Made by a program: the position numbers and the translations under genes. The notes under the pieces were generated by a model, which was not told the DNA's origin, did no database searches, and was given only the letters and a program-made list of their open reading frames with translations. A DNA stretch of 64,000 nt from a virus. Location of the stretch: the IMG/VR virus record IMGVR_UViG_3300021137_000001, positions 265,322-329,321 of that record; one strand, written 5' to 3'. Each line of letters begins with the position of its first letter. Position 1 is the stretch's first letter. Positions 50,025 through 58,957 of this stretch are shown piece by piece.

Positions 50025-52178
50025 ATGGCAATTAAAATAGACATTCCTGGCTTCGGCGAAGTTACTGTAGAAGGAGCTGCACAAGAGGATACAATGCAGG
50101 CCATCCTTGCAGCTGTTAATAAAACAGACAAAAGCAAAGCCGCCGACGAAAAGAAAAATAAAAAAGCCACAGACGATGCCGCTAAATCCGCAGCGACTAT
50201 GGCACTAGGATTAGATGACGCTGTAGAAGCTGCCAAAAAAGCAACAAAAGAAGAAAAATTAAGAACTGACAAACGTGAGAAAGAAATAAAACACGCTACT
50301 AAAGAAGCGATAGCGCAAGTTGGCAACTTTGGAGTTGCTCTTGCATCAACTGCAGCCAGTGTTGCAACTAGCATGATTAAAAACATTGATGCAAATGCAG
50401 AAAATCCAATTGCTTTAGGTGCCGGGCTTATTAATACTGGCCTTGACATGGTCGGAGCTGCACTTAAAATTGGGGTCGATGTTATTTCATCATTTACTGG
50501 CGCATTAGCTGGTGCAATACCTGTTGTTGGCGGTGGAGCACAACGACTCAATGACGGACTTGCAAATGTAGCAAAAGAAGTAATTGACTTTGGTGTGCAA
50601 GTTGCTAAAGCTGCAAATGACTTTATGGCCGCAGAGTTTGAAAAAACTGCTGCATCGATGAAAGCAATGACAGCATCAGGCGCAAGTTTTGCTGGCGGCA
50701 TGACAGAATTACGGCAAATTGCAAATGACAGTGGAGTTGGGTTGACTGTATTTACTAAAGTAGTACAAAATAGTCAAAATTATCTACACACATTTGGTAT
50801 AACCGCAACAGAATCAACAGCGTTAGTGTCATTGGGAATGAAAACATTAGCAAATACCACACGAACTGTGAATGGTGTGCAAATGAAAGCACGTGATCAA
50901 CTATTAAATCTAGGCTATAGCTATGAAGAACAAGGTGAGATCATGTCACAGTACATGGTATCACAAAAATTAGCAGGGAAAAATCTTGCTGATATGACGC
51001 CAAAAGCATTAACTGATGGTGTATTAGAATATGCAAAAAACTTAAAGGTTATTAGTGATATAACTGGTCAAGATGCTAAGAAGTTAATGGAAAAAGCGCA
51101 AGCAGAAACCATGCGCGGAGCAATGCTTGGTAAGTTAGATGAAAAACAATCTAAGGCATACGCCGAGTCATATGCTGTATTATCAAAAGCAGGTCCTGAA
51201 ATGGGTGCTAAAATGCAAATTGCATTAACACAAATAATGTCAGGTAATGCTATTACAGATCCTATTATTGCTGGTAATAGAACTGTAATGGATATGTTAC
51301 ATAAGACTGCAAGTGAAGCTATGGAAGGTCAAACTGGCATGGCAGCTAAAACTTTTGATAATATGCAAGAGGCAGGCGCAAATATTAAAAAATTCGGTGA
51401 ACGAGCAACCGATACTGCTGCATTAGAAGGAGTAATGGATCCTACAGTTAAAGGATTTGCGGAATTAAATAATTCATTAATAATGCTAACACCTGCTATG
51501 GCAGCATCAGGTACAGCCTCAGAAATCGCAGCCAAAGCACAATCTGAAACTACAGACAAAGTATCACAAGATTTTGCTAAAGCATCAAACTCTGCAGCTC
51601 ATTTTGGGGTAGCATTAGAAACAATTGCTACAGATAATATGGCTGCTTATGCTGATGTATTAGTAAAAGCAATTGGAGTAACACAAACTGCAATCCAAGA
51701 TGGTATTGCAGCATCGTTAGATTTTAAAAAGTGGGCTGCAGCTAAAGGTAAAGAACTAGCAGAAACGGGTCCAGAAAAAGAAATGAGTACTGGGCGTAAA
51801 ATATTAGATTATGGAGCAACAGCAATTGGTGCAACTGCTGGTGCATTAATAGGTGGAGGTACAACTGCCGGTCTCGGTACTGTTGTTGGCGGAGTTGCTG
51901 GTGGTAGTTTAGGGCATGAAGCAGGCTCGTGGGCTGCTGATAAATTAGGATTTGCTAAAGGAGGTATTGCATCAGGATCAATTGGCGGCTATCAAGAGTT
52001 ACTGCACGGTACAGAAGCAGTTGTACCATTACCAGACGGTAAATCAATACCAGTTAGCTTAGATAGTAGTTCATTAAATGCATCGATACAACAACAAACT
52101 ATGATTTTAAATGGAATACTTGCGGCAATGAATAAAAATAATCATCTATCGTCTGGAATATTACAGAACAGTTACTAA
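50025..52178 (+). CDS. Tail tape-measure-like protein
   Basis: 717 residues, helical, Ala/Lys-rich and with few cysteines. N-terminus IDIPGFGEVTVEGAAQED; a long KKNKKATDDAAKSAAT helical part; hydrophobic Gly/Ala stretches near 110-180 (LGAGLINTGLDMVGAALKIG) and 590-640 (GATAGALIGGGTTAGLG) that could form membrane-active segments. The end FAKGGIASG...GYQELLHGTEAVVPLPDGKSIPV is the familiar C-terminal signature of phage tape-measure proteins. Tape measures set tail length and help DNA pass into the cell. In T4 the comparable role is gp29; I cannot show homology to it. Confidence 0.75.
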   Translation: MAIKIDIPGFGEVTVEGAAQEDTMQAILAAVNKTDKSKAADEKKNKKATDDAAKSAATMALGLDDAVEAAKKATKEEKLRTDKREKEIKHATKEAIAQVGNFGVALASTAASVATSMIKNIDANAENPIALGAGLINTGLDMVGAALKIGVDVISSFTGALAGAIPVVGGGAQRLNDGLANVAKEVIDFGVQVAKAANDFMAAEFEKTAASMKAMTASGASFAGGMTELRQIANDSGVGLTVFTKVVQNSQNYLHTFGITATESTALVSLGMKTLANTTRTVNGVQMKARDQLLNLGYSYEEQGEIMSQYMVSQKLAGKNLADMTPKALTDGVLEYAKNLKVISDITGQDAKKLMEKAQAETMRGAMLGKLDEKQSKAYAESYAVLSKAGPEMGAKMQIALTQIMSGNAITDPIIAGNRTVMDMLHKTASEAMEGQTGMAAKTFDNMQEAGANIKKFGERATDTAALEGVMDPTVKGFAELNNSLIMLTPAMAASGTASEIAAKAQSETTDKVSQDFAKASNSAAHFGVALETIATDNMAAYADVLVKAIGVTQTAIQDGIAASLDFKKWAAAKGKELAETGPEKEMSTGRKILDYGATAIGATAGALIGGGTTAGLGTVVGGVAGGSLGHEAGSWAADKLGFAKGGIASGSIGGYQELLHGTEAVVPLPDGKSIPVSLDSSSLNASIQQQTMILNGILAAMNKNNHLSSGILQNSY

Positions 52179-52180
52179 GC

Positions 52181-52188
52181 TATAAATA
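52181..52188 (+). promoter_or_regulatory. T4-type late promoter for the head cluster
   Basis: Perfect TATAAATA followed by CACTATC; predicted start near 52,194, 19-base leader with AAAGAGA before gp20. Confidence 0.72.
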
Positions 52189-52212
52189 CACTATCGTAAA
52201 GAGAATATAAAC

Positions 52213-53922
52213 ATGGCTGGATGGAAAAAACATTTTAGAACTGCAAACACTAGTGGACAAATGAGTCCGATTGGCAACAATTCATCTGCTGATCCAAGCT
52301 ATCGTAATTTTGCCAGTCAACTACCTGAAGTATATATCGGGCACCCAAATCGTACTGAACGTTATAATCAGTATGAGCAAATGGATATGGATAGTGAAGT
52401 CAATGCTGCACTTGATATTATTGCAGAGTTTTGTTCACAACCTAACACAGAAAATGGCACAGGCTTTGATTTATACTTTAAAGAAAAGCCAACAGACAAC
52501 GAAATCAAACTACTTAAAGATCAACTGCTACAGTGGGTTAATCTAAATCAATTAAACAAACGCTTATTTAAACTTGTACGTAATACATTAAAGTATGGCG
52601 ATCAAGTATTCTTACGTGATCCGGAAACATTTAAGTTATACTGGACAGAAATGGGCAGTGTAATCAAAGTTATTGTTAATGAAGCAGAAGGCAAAGAGCC
52701 AGAGCAATATGTAATTAAAAATCTTAATCTTAACTTTCAAAACTTAACTGCTACTGCATTAAGTTCAAGCGATACATATACAAATCACCCGCAACAAGGT
52801 GGTAGTGGTGGACAAGGTTCTTATGTACAACCTAATGTTCCGTACAGTGGCGGTTCACGCTTTAGTCATGCGCAAAACGAAGCAGTGCTAAATGCAGAAC
52901 ACGTTGTACATATTAGTTTAACAGAGGGCTTGGATGTAAACTGGCCGTTTGGTACTAGTATTCTTGAAAGTATATTTAAAATCTTTAAACAAAAAGAATT
53001 GTTAGAAGATGCTATTATTATCTACCGCGTACAACGTGCGCCAGAAAGACGTGTATTTAAAATTGATGTTGGTAATATGCCAACCCACATGGCTATGGCG
53101 TTTGTGGACAGAATTAAAAATGAAGTACATCAACGTCGCATACCAACACAAACTGGTGGCGGTGCAAATATGATGGATGCAACATACAATCCACTATCAA
53201 CAAATGAAGACTTTTTCTTCCCAGTTGGCGCAGAAGGGCGCGGTTCAACAGTCGAAGCATTGCCGGGTGGTAGCAACTTAGGTGAGATTACAGACTTACG
53301 TTTCTTTACTAATAAAATGTTCCGTGGCTTACGTATTCCTAGTAGTTACTTGCCGACTGGTGCAGATGATAGTTCATCTACATTTAATGACGGACGTGGT
53401 ACTACGGCGTTAATTCAAGAATGGCGCTTTAATCAATACTGTATGCGTTTACAAACTATGATAGTTGAAAAACTAGATAGTGAATTTAAAATGTTTATGC
53501 GCTGGAGAGGTATTAATATTGACGGACAGTTATTTGAATTAAGACTAAACGAACCACAAAACTTTGCAAAATATCGTCAAGCAGAAGTTGATGCAGCACG
53601 TATTACTGCATTTACACAACTAGAAGCAGTTCCTTACTTGAGCAAACGCTTTTTACTTACTAGATACTTAGATTTAAGTGAAGAAGAAATGCAACAAAAT
53701 GACGAGATGTGGGCAGAAGAACACGAAGATAGTGCTGCACCAGTTGATACTGATGCTGGCTTACGTGCTGTTGGAGTAACACCAGCAAGTATCGAAGGCG
53801 ATATGAGTAATTTAGAGATGCCTGAAATACCAGCAGAAGGTGAACCAGCACCAGAAGCTGGTGGATTACCTCCACCGACGGGTGTACCGCCTGCATCAGC
53901 TCCTCCACCAGCCGGAATGTAA
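52213..53922 (+). CDS. gp20: Portal vertex protein gp20
   Basis: 569 residues (T4: 524). Typical portal features: VNAALDIIAEFCSQPN near 60-75, LFKLVRNTLKYGDQVFLRDPE, AEHVVHISL, VQRAPERRVFKIDVGNMP, NEDFFFPVGAEGRGSTVEALPGG and SSYLPTGADDSSSTFNDGRG. It forms the dodecameric ring through which DNA is packaged and to which the tail binds. The Pro-rich C-terminal 60 residues are extended and acidic. First gene of the head operon. Confidence 0.95.
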   Translation: MAGWKKHFRTANTSGQMSPIGNNSSADPSYRNFASQLPEVYIGHPNRTERYNQYEQMDMDSEVNAALDIIAEFCSQPNTENGTGFDLYFKEKPTDNEIKLLKDQLLQWVNLNQLNKRLFKLVRNTLKYGDQVFLRDPETFKLYWTEMGSVIKVIVNEAEGKEPEQYVIKNLNLNFQNLTATALSSSDTYTNHPQQGGSGGQGSYVQPNVPYSGGSRFSHAQNEAVLNAEHVVHISLTEGLDVNWPFGTSILESIFKIFKQKELLEDAIIIYRVQRAPERRVFKIDVGNMPTHMAMAFVDRIKNEVHQRRIPTQTGGGANMMDATYNPLSTNEDFFFPVGAEGRGSTVEALPGGSNLGEITDLRFFTNKMFRGLRIPSSYLPTGADDSSSTFNDGRGTTALIQEWRFNQYCMRLQTMIVEKLDSEFKMFMRWRGINIDGQLFELRLNEPQNFAKYRQAEVDAARITAFTQLEAVPYLSKRFLLTRYLDLSEEEMQQNDEMWAEEHEDSAAPVDTDAGLRAVGVTPASIEGDMSNLEMPEIPAEGEPAPEAGGLPPPTGVPPASAPPPAGM

Positions 53923-53928
53923 CAGTTA

Positions 53929-53936
53929 GATAAATA
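53929..53936 (+). promoter_or_regulatory. Late promoter abutting the start at 53,942 (leaderless mRNA predicted)
   Basis: GATAAATA, spacer ATACT, ATG. It sits just after the gp20 stop, so the small gene can be read from gp20 RNA and from this promoter. Confidence 0.6.
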
Positions 53937-53941
53937 ATACT

Positions 53942-54166
53942 ATGAACTTACTTGAAATGTTTAATGATGATATAGAACTAGGTCACCGCACTGAAGAGGA
54001 GGACAATACACCTCTTAAACTAAGTGATCTACGTAAAACTAAATTAACATTAACACAATTACATCGTTTACGAATTATGAATGATGTACGCAGACTAGAG
54101 AAAGAACAAGATTTAGAAAGAGTAAGAAGTCAATACAAACCGGCGGAAGTTGCACCACCGATGTAG
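53942..54166 (+). CDS. Small protein between gp20 and the prohead core protein
   Basis: 74 residues, charged and helical: acidic N-terminus (MFNDDIELGHRTEEEDN), then DLRKTKLTLTQLHRLRIMNDVRRLEKEQDLERVRSQ and a short Pro-rich tail. Its place, size and the LRKTKLTL...LRxMNDVR block match a small gene commonly found between gp20 and the core genes of T4-like phages, near T4 gene 67. No ribosome-binding site can be on the predicted late RNA, which begins at the ATG. Role unknown; a head-core or assembly role is likely from position. Confidence 0.72.
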   Translation: MNLLEMFNDDIELGHRTEEEDNTPLKLSDLRKTKLTLTQLHRLRIMNDVRRLEKEQDLERVRSQYKPAEVAPPM

Positions 54167-54222
54167 TTATCAATCAGAATCAATCAAAAAACACGCATTT
54201 AACTTCAATTTTTCAATAAACC

Positions 54223-54230
54223 AGTAAATA
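54223..54230 (+). promoter_or_regulatory. Late-type promoter before the core protein gene
   Basis: AGTAAATA followed by ATATTAC; predicted start near 54,236 and a 58-base leader ending in TTTTAAGGAG. Two mismatches to consensus, so only moderate support. Confidence 0.42.
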
Positions 54231-54293
54231 ATATTACAGAGATAATACATTGATGTATATCTCACCTAGACACACATTTTAAGGAGTTCTTTT

Positions 54294-55133
54294 ATGAACA
54301 AGTATGAACAGTTAATAGAACATATCATTAATGACGAAACAGATAAAGCTCGCGAATTATTCCACAACATCGTTGTTGAAAAATCACGTGACATTTACGA
54401 GTCATTAGTTGACGAGTCAGATTTAGAAGAAGTTGGCGGTAACCCAGTTAAAAGTTTCCGTAACGAAGTTGAACTTGACGAGCAAGGTATCACTGAAGAA
54501 GAATTTGACGGCGAAGAAGAATTTGGCGCTGAAGAAGAATTTGACGGCGAAGAAGACGAAGGCGGCGAAAGTGATTTCGACAACGGCGGCGAATTTGACG
54601 GTGAAGAACAAGGCGAAGCTGAAATCGAAGATCGCGTAGTTGATCTTGAGTCTGCACTAGACGAACTTAAAGCTGAATTTGATGCTTTAATGTCTGGTGA
54701 AGAAAATGAGCCAGAACACGCTGACATGTTCGGTGGTGAAGAAGAAAATGAATTTGACGGCGAAGAAGCTGGCGAATTTGATGGTGAAGAAGAAAACGAA
54801 TTTGGTGAATCAATTGTACGTGAATACGTAGAAAAAGTTGCTGCACCGAGCAAAACTGAAGGCGGCGAAGTTGGTCGTGGCGGTTCTGTATCAGTAAACA
54901 AACAATCTACAGTTGCTAAAAAGAATGATATGGGTGGAACATCATCTAATATCGCTCGTGGCGGTGTAGCAGTTGGCGGTAAATCTGCTCCAAAAGGTCG
55001 TTTGATTGGTGATGTACAAAATACAGCTGGTGGTTCAAAGAAACTATCATCAGTAAGTAAACCAGCAGGTGCAGAAGGCCAAACAACTGACGGTAAATTG
55101 CCAGTTGCAACTAAAAGCCCGTTAGCACGTTAA
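54294..55133 (+). CDS. Acidic prohead core protein
   Basis: 279 residues. N-terminal EQLIEHIINDETDKARELFHNIVVEKSRDIYESLVDE is a typical start of head-core proteins in this group. Residues about 60-165 are built from Glu/Asp repeats (EEFDGEE, EEFGAEE, EEFDGEE, GEFDGEE, NEFDGEE, GEFDGEE) separated by DRVVDLESALDELKAEFDALM, which is likely coiled. The C-terminus is Gly/Ser/Lys-rich and basic, giving a strong charge split. In T4 the acidic core proteins (gene 67/68 region) fill the prohead and are cut by gp21. Strong AAGGAG site. Confidence 0.72.
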   Translation: MNKYEQLIEHIINDETDKARELFHNIVVEKSRDIYESLVDESDLEEVGGNPVKSFRNEVELDEQGITEEEFDGEEEFGAEEEFDGEEDEGGESDFDNGGEFDGEEQGEAEIEDRVVDLESALDELKAEFDALMSGEENEPEHADMFGGEEENEFDGEEAGEFDGEEENEFGESIVREYVEKVAAPSKTEGGEVGRGGSVSVNKQSTVAKKNDMGGTSSNIARGGVAVGGKSAPKGRLIGDVQNTAGGSKKLSSVSKPAGAEGQTTDGKLPVATKSPLAR

Positions 55134-55146
55134 TTAGGACAAAATC

Positions 55147-55788
55147 ATGGCTTCATACTTAAAAGAAAATTTAACGTTTGATAATGCTAGAATGGAAATT
55201 CTAACAGAAGATAGCCATGATGGTAAAAGCAAACATCTATACATGAAAGGTATATTCATTCAAGGCGGCGTTAAAAACCACAATGAAAGAGTATATCCTG
55301 TAAGTGAAATTGGTAATGCTGTTGGTTCCATCATGGAACAAATCAAAGGTGGCTACAGTGTATTAGGTGAAGTAGATCACCCAGATGATTTAAAAATTAA
55401 CTTAGACCGCGTAAGTCACATGATTACAGATATGTGGATGGACGGGCCTAATGGCTTTGGCAAACTAAAAATATTACCTACTCCGATGGGGAAGTTAGTA
55501 GAAACGATGTTAGAAAGTGGTGTTAAACTTGGTGTTAGTTCTAGAGGTAGCGGTAACGTTAGCGAAGGTAACGGTCAAGTGAGTGACTTTGAAATAGTCA
55601 CAGTAGATGTAGTTGCGCAGCCTAGTGCTCCAGCTGCATATCCAACAGCGATTTATGAAGGACTGTTGAATATGCGTGGTGGACATAAAGTGTTCGAGAT
55701 GGCACGTGATGCCAGCGCAGATCAAAAGGTACAAAAGTATTTGAAAGAGCAAGTTACTCGCTTAATCAGAGATTTAAAATTAAAATAG
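55147..55788 (+). CDS. gp21: Prohead protease gp21
   Basis: 213 residues, as in T4 (212). KGIFIQGGVKNHNERVYP near the N-terminus, the catalytic His in VLGEVDHPDD near 77 and the nucleophile Ser in GVSSRGSG near 130, then VTVDVVAQPSAP, are the S77/U35-like serine protease motifs. It cleaves scaffold, core and capsid proteins during head maturation. It lies between the core gene and scaffold in standard T4 order, 13 bases after the core gene. Confidence 0.95.
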   Translation: MASYLKENLTFDNARMEILTEDSHDGKSKHLYMKGIFIQGGVKNHNERVYPVSEIGNAVGSIMEQIKGGYSVLGEVDHPDDLKINLDRVSHMITDMWMDGPNGFGKLKILPTPMGKLVETMLESGVKLGVSSRGSGNVSEGNGQVSDFEIVTVDVVAQPSAPAAYPTAIYEGLLNMRGGHKVFEMARDASADQKVQKYLKEQVTRLIRDLKLK

Positions 55789-55797
55789 GAGATCAGT

Positions 55798-56895
55798 ATG
55801 TTAAAAGCTATCAAACCTTTGTTAGATAGTGGCATCATTAACGAAGATACTCAAGCAGCTATTACAGAAGCTTGGGAATCACAAATTAATGAAGCTCGTG
55901 AAACTGTTCGTGCAGAAATGCGCGAAGAATTCGCAGGCCGCTACGCTCATGACAAAAATGTTATGGTTGAAGCTCTAGACAAAATGGTTACTGAAAGTCT
56001 TACTGCCGAACTTAATGAGTTCGCTAGTGAGAAACAAGCTCTTGCAGAAGACCGCGTGAAATTTAAACGTCATATGGTAGAAAGCTCAGGCAAATTTAAT
56101 AACTTTTTAGTTACTAAATTAGCTGAAGAAATCAACGAACTACGTGCAGACCGTAAACTACAAAACGAAGCAATTGCTAAGTTAGAAAAGTTTGTTATCC
56201 GTGCGTTAGCTGAAGAAATCAAAGAGTTCGATGCTGACAAGAAAGCAGTTGTTGAAACTAAAGTTAAACTAGTAGCAGAAGCTAAACAAAAATTAGCTAA
56301 ACTACAAGAAGCTTTTGTTAAACGCAGTGCGCAACTTGTTAAAGAATCAGTAGCACAAAATCTAGGCACAGAATTGACACAACTAAAAGAAGATATCCAA
56401 AGTGCTCGTGAGAACATGTTTGGTCGTCGCTTATTCGAAGCATTTGCTAGCGAATTCAGTGTTACTCATTTAAACGAGAACAAAGAAATTGCTAAATTGC
56501 ACCAAGCACTTACAGCGAAAGATGCTGTTATTGCAGAAAGCAAAAAAGCAATTGCACAAAAATCAGCATTAGTTGAATCAAAAGACCGTGAAGTACGTAT
56601 TATGAAAGAAGGTGTTAATCGTAAAGATACACTTAATGGATTACTAAGTACATTAAATAAAGAGAAAGCAAGTGTAATGTCTAGCTTACTCGAAAGTGTG
56701 CAAACCGCAAAATTGCAATCTGCATATGATAAGTATCTACCAGCAGTTTTAAACAATGCTCAACCACAAGTAAAGGCTGTAAAGTCTGTACTAGCTGAGA
56801 GTCGTGTAGAAGTAACTGGTGATAAATCTGCTAAAACAGCCGTTCAAACCAATGACAACGTCGTTGAGATCAAACGTTTAGCAGGGCTAAAGTAA
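55798..56895 (+). CDS. gp22: Prohead core scaffold gp22
   Basis: 365 residues (T4: 269), nearly all charged helix (long stretches of Glu, Lys, Ala and Leu; KMVTESLTAELNEFASEKQALAEDRVKFKRHM), a coiled-coil scaffold. N-terminal MLKAIKPLLDSGIINEDTQAAI and the FGRRLFEAFASEF block are typical. It shapes the capsid and is degraded by gp21. Between gp21 and gp23 as in T4. AGGAGATC precedes the ATG. Confidence 0.93.
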   Translation: MLKAIKPLLDSGIINEDTQAAITEAWESQINEARETVRAEMREEFAGRYAHDKNVMVEALDKMVTESLTAELNEFASEKQALAEDRVKFKRHMVESSGKFNNFLVTKLAEEINELRADRKLQNEAIAKLEKFVIRALAEEIKEFDADKKAVVETKVKLVAEAKQKLAKLQEAFVKRSAQLVKESVAQNLGTELTQLKEDIQSARENMFGRRLFEAFASEFSVTHLNENKEIAKLHQALTAKDAVIAESKKAIAQKSALVESKDREVRIMKEGVNRKDTLNGLLSTLNKEKASVMSSLLESVQTAKLQSAYDKYLPAVLNNAQPQVKAVKSVLAESRVEVTGDKSAKTAVQTNDNVVEIKRLAGLK

Positions 56896-56922
56896 TATAA
56901 CTTAAAAAAGGAAAATAAAGAA

Positions 56923-58098
56923 ATGACAACCCAACTATTAGAAGGCCGTTGGAACGAAACTAAGGATGCCCTGTTAGAAGGTCTACAAGGTTCAAAACGT
57001 TCTACTATGGCTGTAATCTTAGAAAACACACGTAAGCACTTGGTTGAGAATGCAACAGGCGGAGCAACAGCAGTAGGTAACGTTGCAACATTAAATCGCG
57101 TAATTCTTCCAGTAATCAGACGTGTAATGCCAACAGTTATTGCAAATGAAATCGTTGGTGTACAACCAATGACAGGTCCAGTTGCACAAATCCATACTTT
57201 ACGTGTACGTTACGCTGATAGCGTTAGTGCAGGTTCAAGTGGTGGTGATGCAGCAACAGCTGGTGATGAAGCGTTAAGCCCATTCCGCATTGCAACAACA
57301 TACTCAGGTGCACAAACTGGTAAAGCTAGTTCAACAGCTTCATTAGAAGGTACTCCTGGTAACCGTATCAATGTACAAATCTTAAAACAAGTTGTTGAAG
57401 CTAAGACACGTAAATTGTCTGCTCGTTGGACATTTGAAGCTGCGCAAGATGCACAATCTATGCACGGTTTAGATGTTGAAGCTGAAATTATGGCTGCACT
57501 TGCTCAAGAAATTACTGTTGAGATCGATCAAGAAGTTCTAGGTTCATTAGCAGCTTTAGCTTCTACTGCAACTGATAACTACAACCAAGCTACTGTTTCT
57601 GGTACTGCTACATTCGTTGGTGACGAACACGCTGCTTTAGCTGTTTTAATTAACCGTTCTGCTAACAAAATTGCACAACGTACACGTCGTGGCGCAGGTA
57701 ACTGGGCAGTTGTAAGTCCATCAGCTTTAACAGTGTTACAATCTGCAACTACTTCAGCTTTTGCTCGTAGTACAGAAGGAACATTTGAAGCTCCTACAAA
57801 CACTAAATTCGTTGGTACTTTAAACAGTGCTATGAAGATCTATGTTAACACATACGCTTCAAACGATACAGTGCTTGTTGGTTACAAAGGTTCTTCAGAG
57901 TCAGATGCGGCAGCTTTCTATTGCCCATACATTCCGTTAATGTCTTCAGGCGTTGTGTTAGATCCAAACACGTTTGAACCAGTAGTTGGTTTCATGACAA
58001 GATATGGTTACGTAGAGCTCAGTAATACTGCATCATCTCTTGGTAATGCAGCTGATTACTTAGAAAAAATCACAGTAGCAAACTTATCATTCCAATAA
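56923..58098 (+). CDS. gp23: Major capsid protein gp23
   Basis: 391 residues, shorter than T4 gp23 (521), probably lacking the insertion domain. N-terminus MTTQLLEGRWNETKDALLEGLQ, then NRVILPVIRRVMPTVIANEIVGVQPMTGPV, the usual HK97-fold gp23 entry, and C-terminal YCPYIPLMSSGVVLDPNTFEPVVGFMTRYGY. The first part should be cut by gp21. No late promoter immediately upstream; AAGGAAA is the ribosome site. A strong terminator follows. Confidence 0.95.
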   Translation: MTTQLLEGRWNETKDALLEGLQGSKRSTMAVILENTRKHLVENATGGATAVGNVATLNRVILPVIRRVMPTVIANEIVGVQPMTGPVAQIHTLRVRYADSVSAGSSGGDAATAGDEALSPFRIATTYSGAQTGKASSTASLEGTPGNRINVQILKQVVEAKTRKLSARWTFEAAQDAQSMHGLDVEAEIMAALAQEITVEIDQEVLGSLAALASTATDNYNQATVSGTATFVGDEHAALAVLINRSANKIAQRTRRGAGNWAVVSPSALTVLQSATTSAFARSTEGTFEAPTNTKFVGTLNSAMKIYVNTYASNDTVLVGYKGSSESDAAAFYCPYIPLMSSGVVLDPNTFEPVVGFMTRYGYVELSNTASSLGNAADYLEKITVANLSFQ

Positions 58099-58124
58099 GA
58101 TTTATTTCTTAAAGGTATTATAAT

Positions 58125-58150
58125 AAAAAAGCCCCGCAAGGGGCTTTTTT
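58125..58150 (+). terminator. Strong rho-independent terminator after gp23
   Basis: AAAAAAGCCCC-GCAA-GGGGCTTTTTT: GC stem (58,131-58,135 with 58,140-58,144), GCAA loop and T-tract, symmetric A/T tails. It closes the head operon. Confidence 0.93.
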
Positions 58151-58154
58151 GTGG

Positions 58155-58183
58155 TTGACAATAACATAAAAATATGTTATATT
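58155..58183 (+). promoter_or_regulatory. Consensus sigma70 promoter with a palindrome in its spacer
   Basis: TTGACA (58,155-58,160), 17-base spacer, TATATT (58,178-58,183). The spacer and the first bases of the -10 are a perfect palindrome, ATAACATA / TATGTTAT around AAAA (58,161-58,180), a possible operator. It drives the HNH gene at 58,208, giving it an early promoter as well as a late one. Confidence 0.72.
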
Positions 58184-58194
58184 TGTTAATTCGG

Positions 58195-58202
58195 TATAAA
58201 TA
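58195..58202 (+). promoter_or_regulatory. Late promoter abutting the HNH start (leaderless mRNA predicted)
   Basis: Perfect TATAAATA with CTATT, then the ATG at 58,208; the best late-promoter match in the window. +1 should fall on the start codon. Confidence 0.72.
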
Positions 58203-58207
58203 CTATT

Positions 58208-58957
58208 ATGAACAAATATAAAAATTGGTATAATTCTATTATTGCTACCGCAACACATAGAATATTAACTACATATACAGAAAAACATCACATCATTCCA
58301 CGTAGTCTCGGTGGAGATGACAGTTCCACTAATCTTGTTGATTTAACTGCTCGTGAACATTTTATATGTCATTGGCTATTAACTAAAATACATACTGATT
58401 CTGCAAAATATCTTATGCTTAATGCATTACAAGGTATGCGCCGCCAAAATAAAAATCAACAACGATACAAAACAAAAATTACCGCAAGAGTATATGCTAA
58501 TCTTAAAGAAGAATGGGGATTACTATCGTCTGAACGTATTAAAGGCGACAAAAATCCTATGTGGGGTAAACATCATACAGCCGAAGCCAAAGAATTAATC
58601 CGGCAAAAGAATTTAGGTAATAAAATAACAGATGAACAACGTGCTAAAATATCGGCATCTCAGACTGGCAAAAAGCGTAAACCGTTTAGTGAAGAATGGA
58701 AAGCAAAATTATCAGCATCGGGATCGGGCAAAAATAATAGTATGTACGGTAAAACACACTCTGATGAAACTAAAGCTAAACAACGTGAACGTGCTATCGG
58801 TCGCAAACAATCAGCTGAAACTATTACTAAAAAGGCAGATGCAAATAGAGGTAAAACTCGTGAGAAACTATTATGCCCGCATTGTAGTAAACTTATAGCA
58901 GTAAATACCTATCCCCGTTGGCACGGTAAAAATTGTAAATTATATACAGAACACTAA
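58208..58957 (+). CDS. HNH homing endonuclease with NUMOD3 repeats and zinc finger, after gp23
   Basis: 249 residues. N-terminal KNWYNSIIATA, TEKHHIIPRSLGGDD and LVDLTAREHFICHWLL are the HNH core, closely matching the protein at 48,090-48,836. NUMOD3-type repeats run from about 130 (GKHHTAEAKELIRQKNLGNK, DEQRAKISASQTGKK, DETKAKQRERAIGRK). CPHC with a later H-x4-C near the end is a zinc-finger-like tail. Complete mobile unit: terminator before it, own early and late promoters. Inserted between gp23 and a virion gene. Confidence 0.92.
   Translation: MNKYKNWYNSIIATATHRILTTYTEKHHIIPRSLGGDDSSTNLVDLTAREHFICHWLLTKIHTDSAKYLMLNALQGMRRQNKNQQRYKTKITARVYANLKEEWGLLSSERIKGDKNPMWGKHHTAEAKELIRQKNLGNKITDEQRAKISASQTGKKRKPFSEEWKAKLSASGSGKNNSMYGKTHSDETKAKQRERAIGRKQSAETITKKADANRGKTREKLLCPHCSKLIAVNTYPRWHGKNCKLYTEH

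Noticed and set aside
49982-50084. Longer gp26 start
   Set aside because: The start at 50,084 lies upstream of the late promoter at 50,005-50,012, so the late RNA could not include it; the family start pattern fits 49,964.
49961-50701. 246-codon minus-strand ORF
   Set aside because: Shadow of the tape-measure gene, Ala/Ser-rich by frame, no ribosome site, overlaps the gp26 promoter.
54395-54901. 168-codon minus-strand ORF, almost all Ser and Pro
   Set aside because: Antisense of the acidic repeat protein; Ser/Pro composition is produced by reading GAA/GAC repeats backwards.
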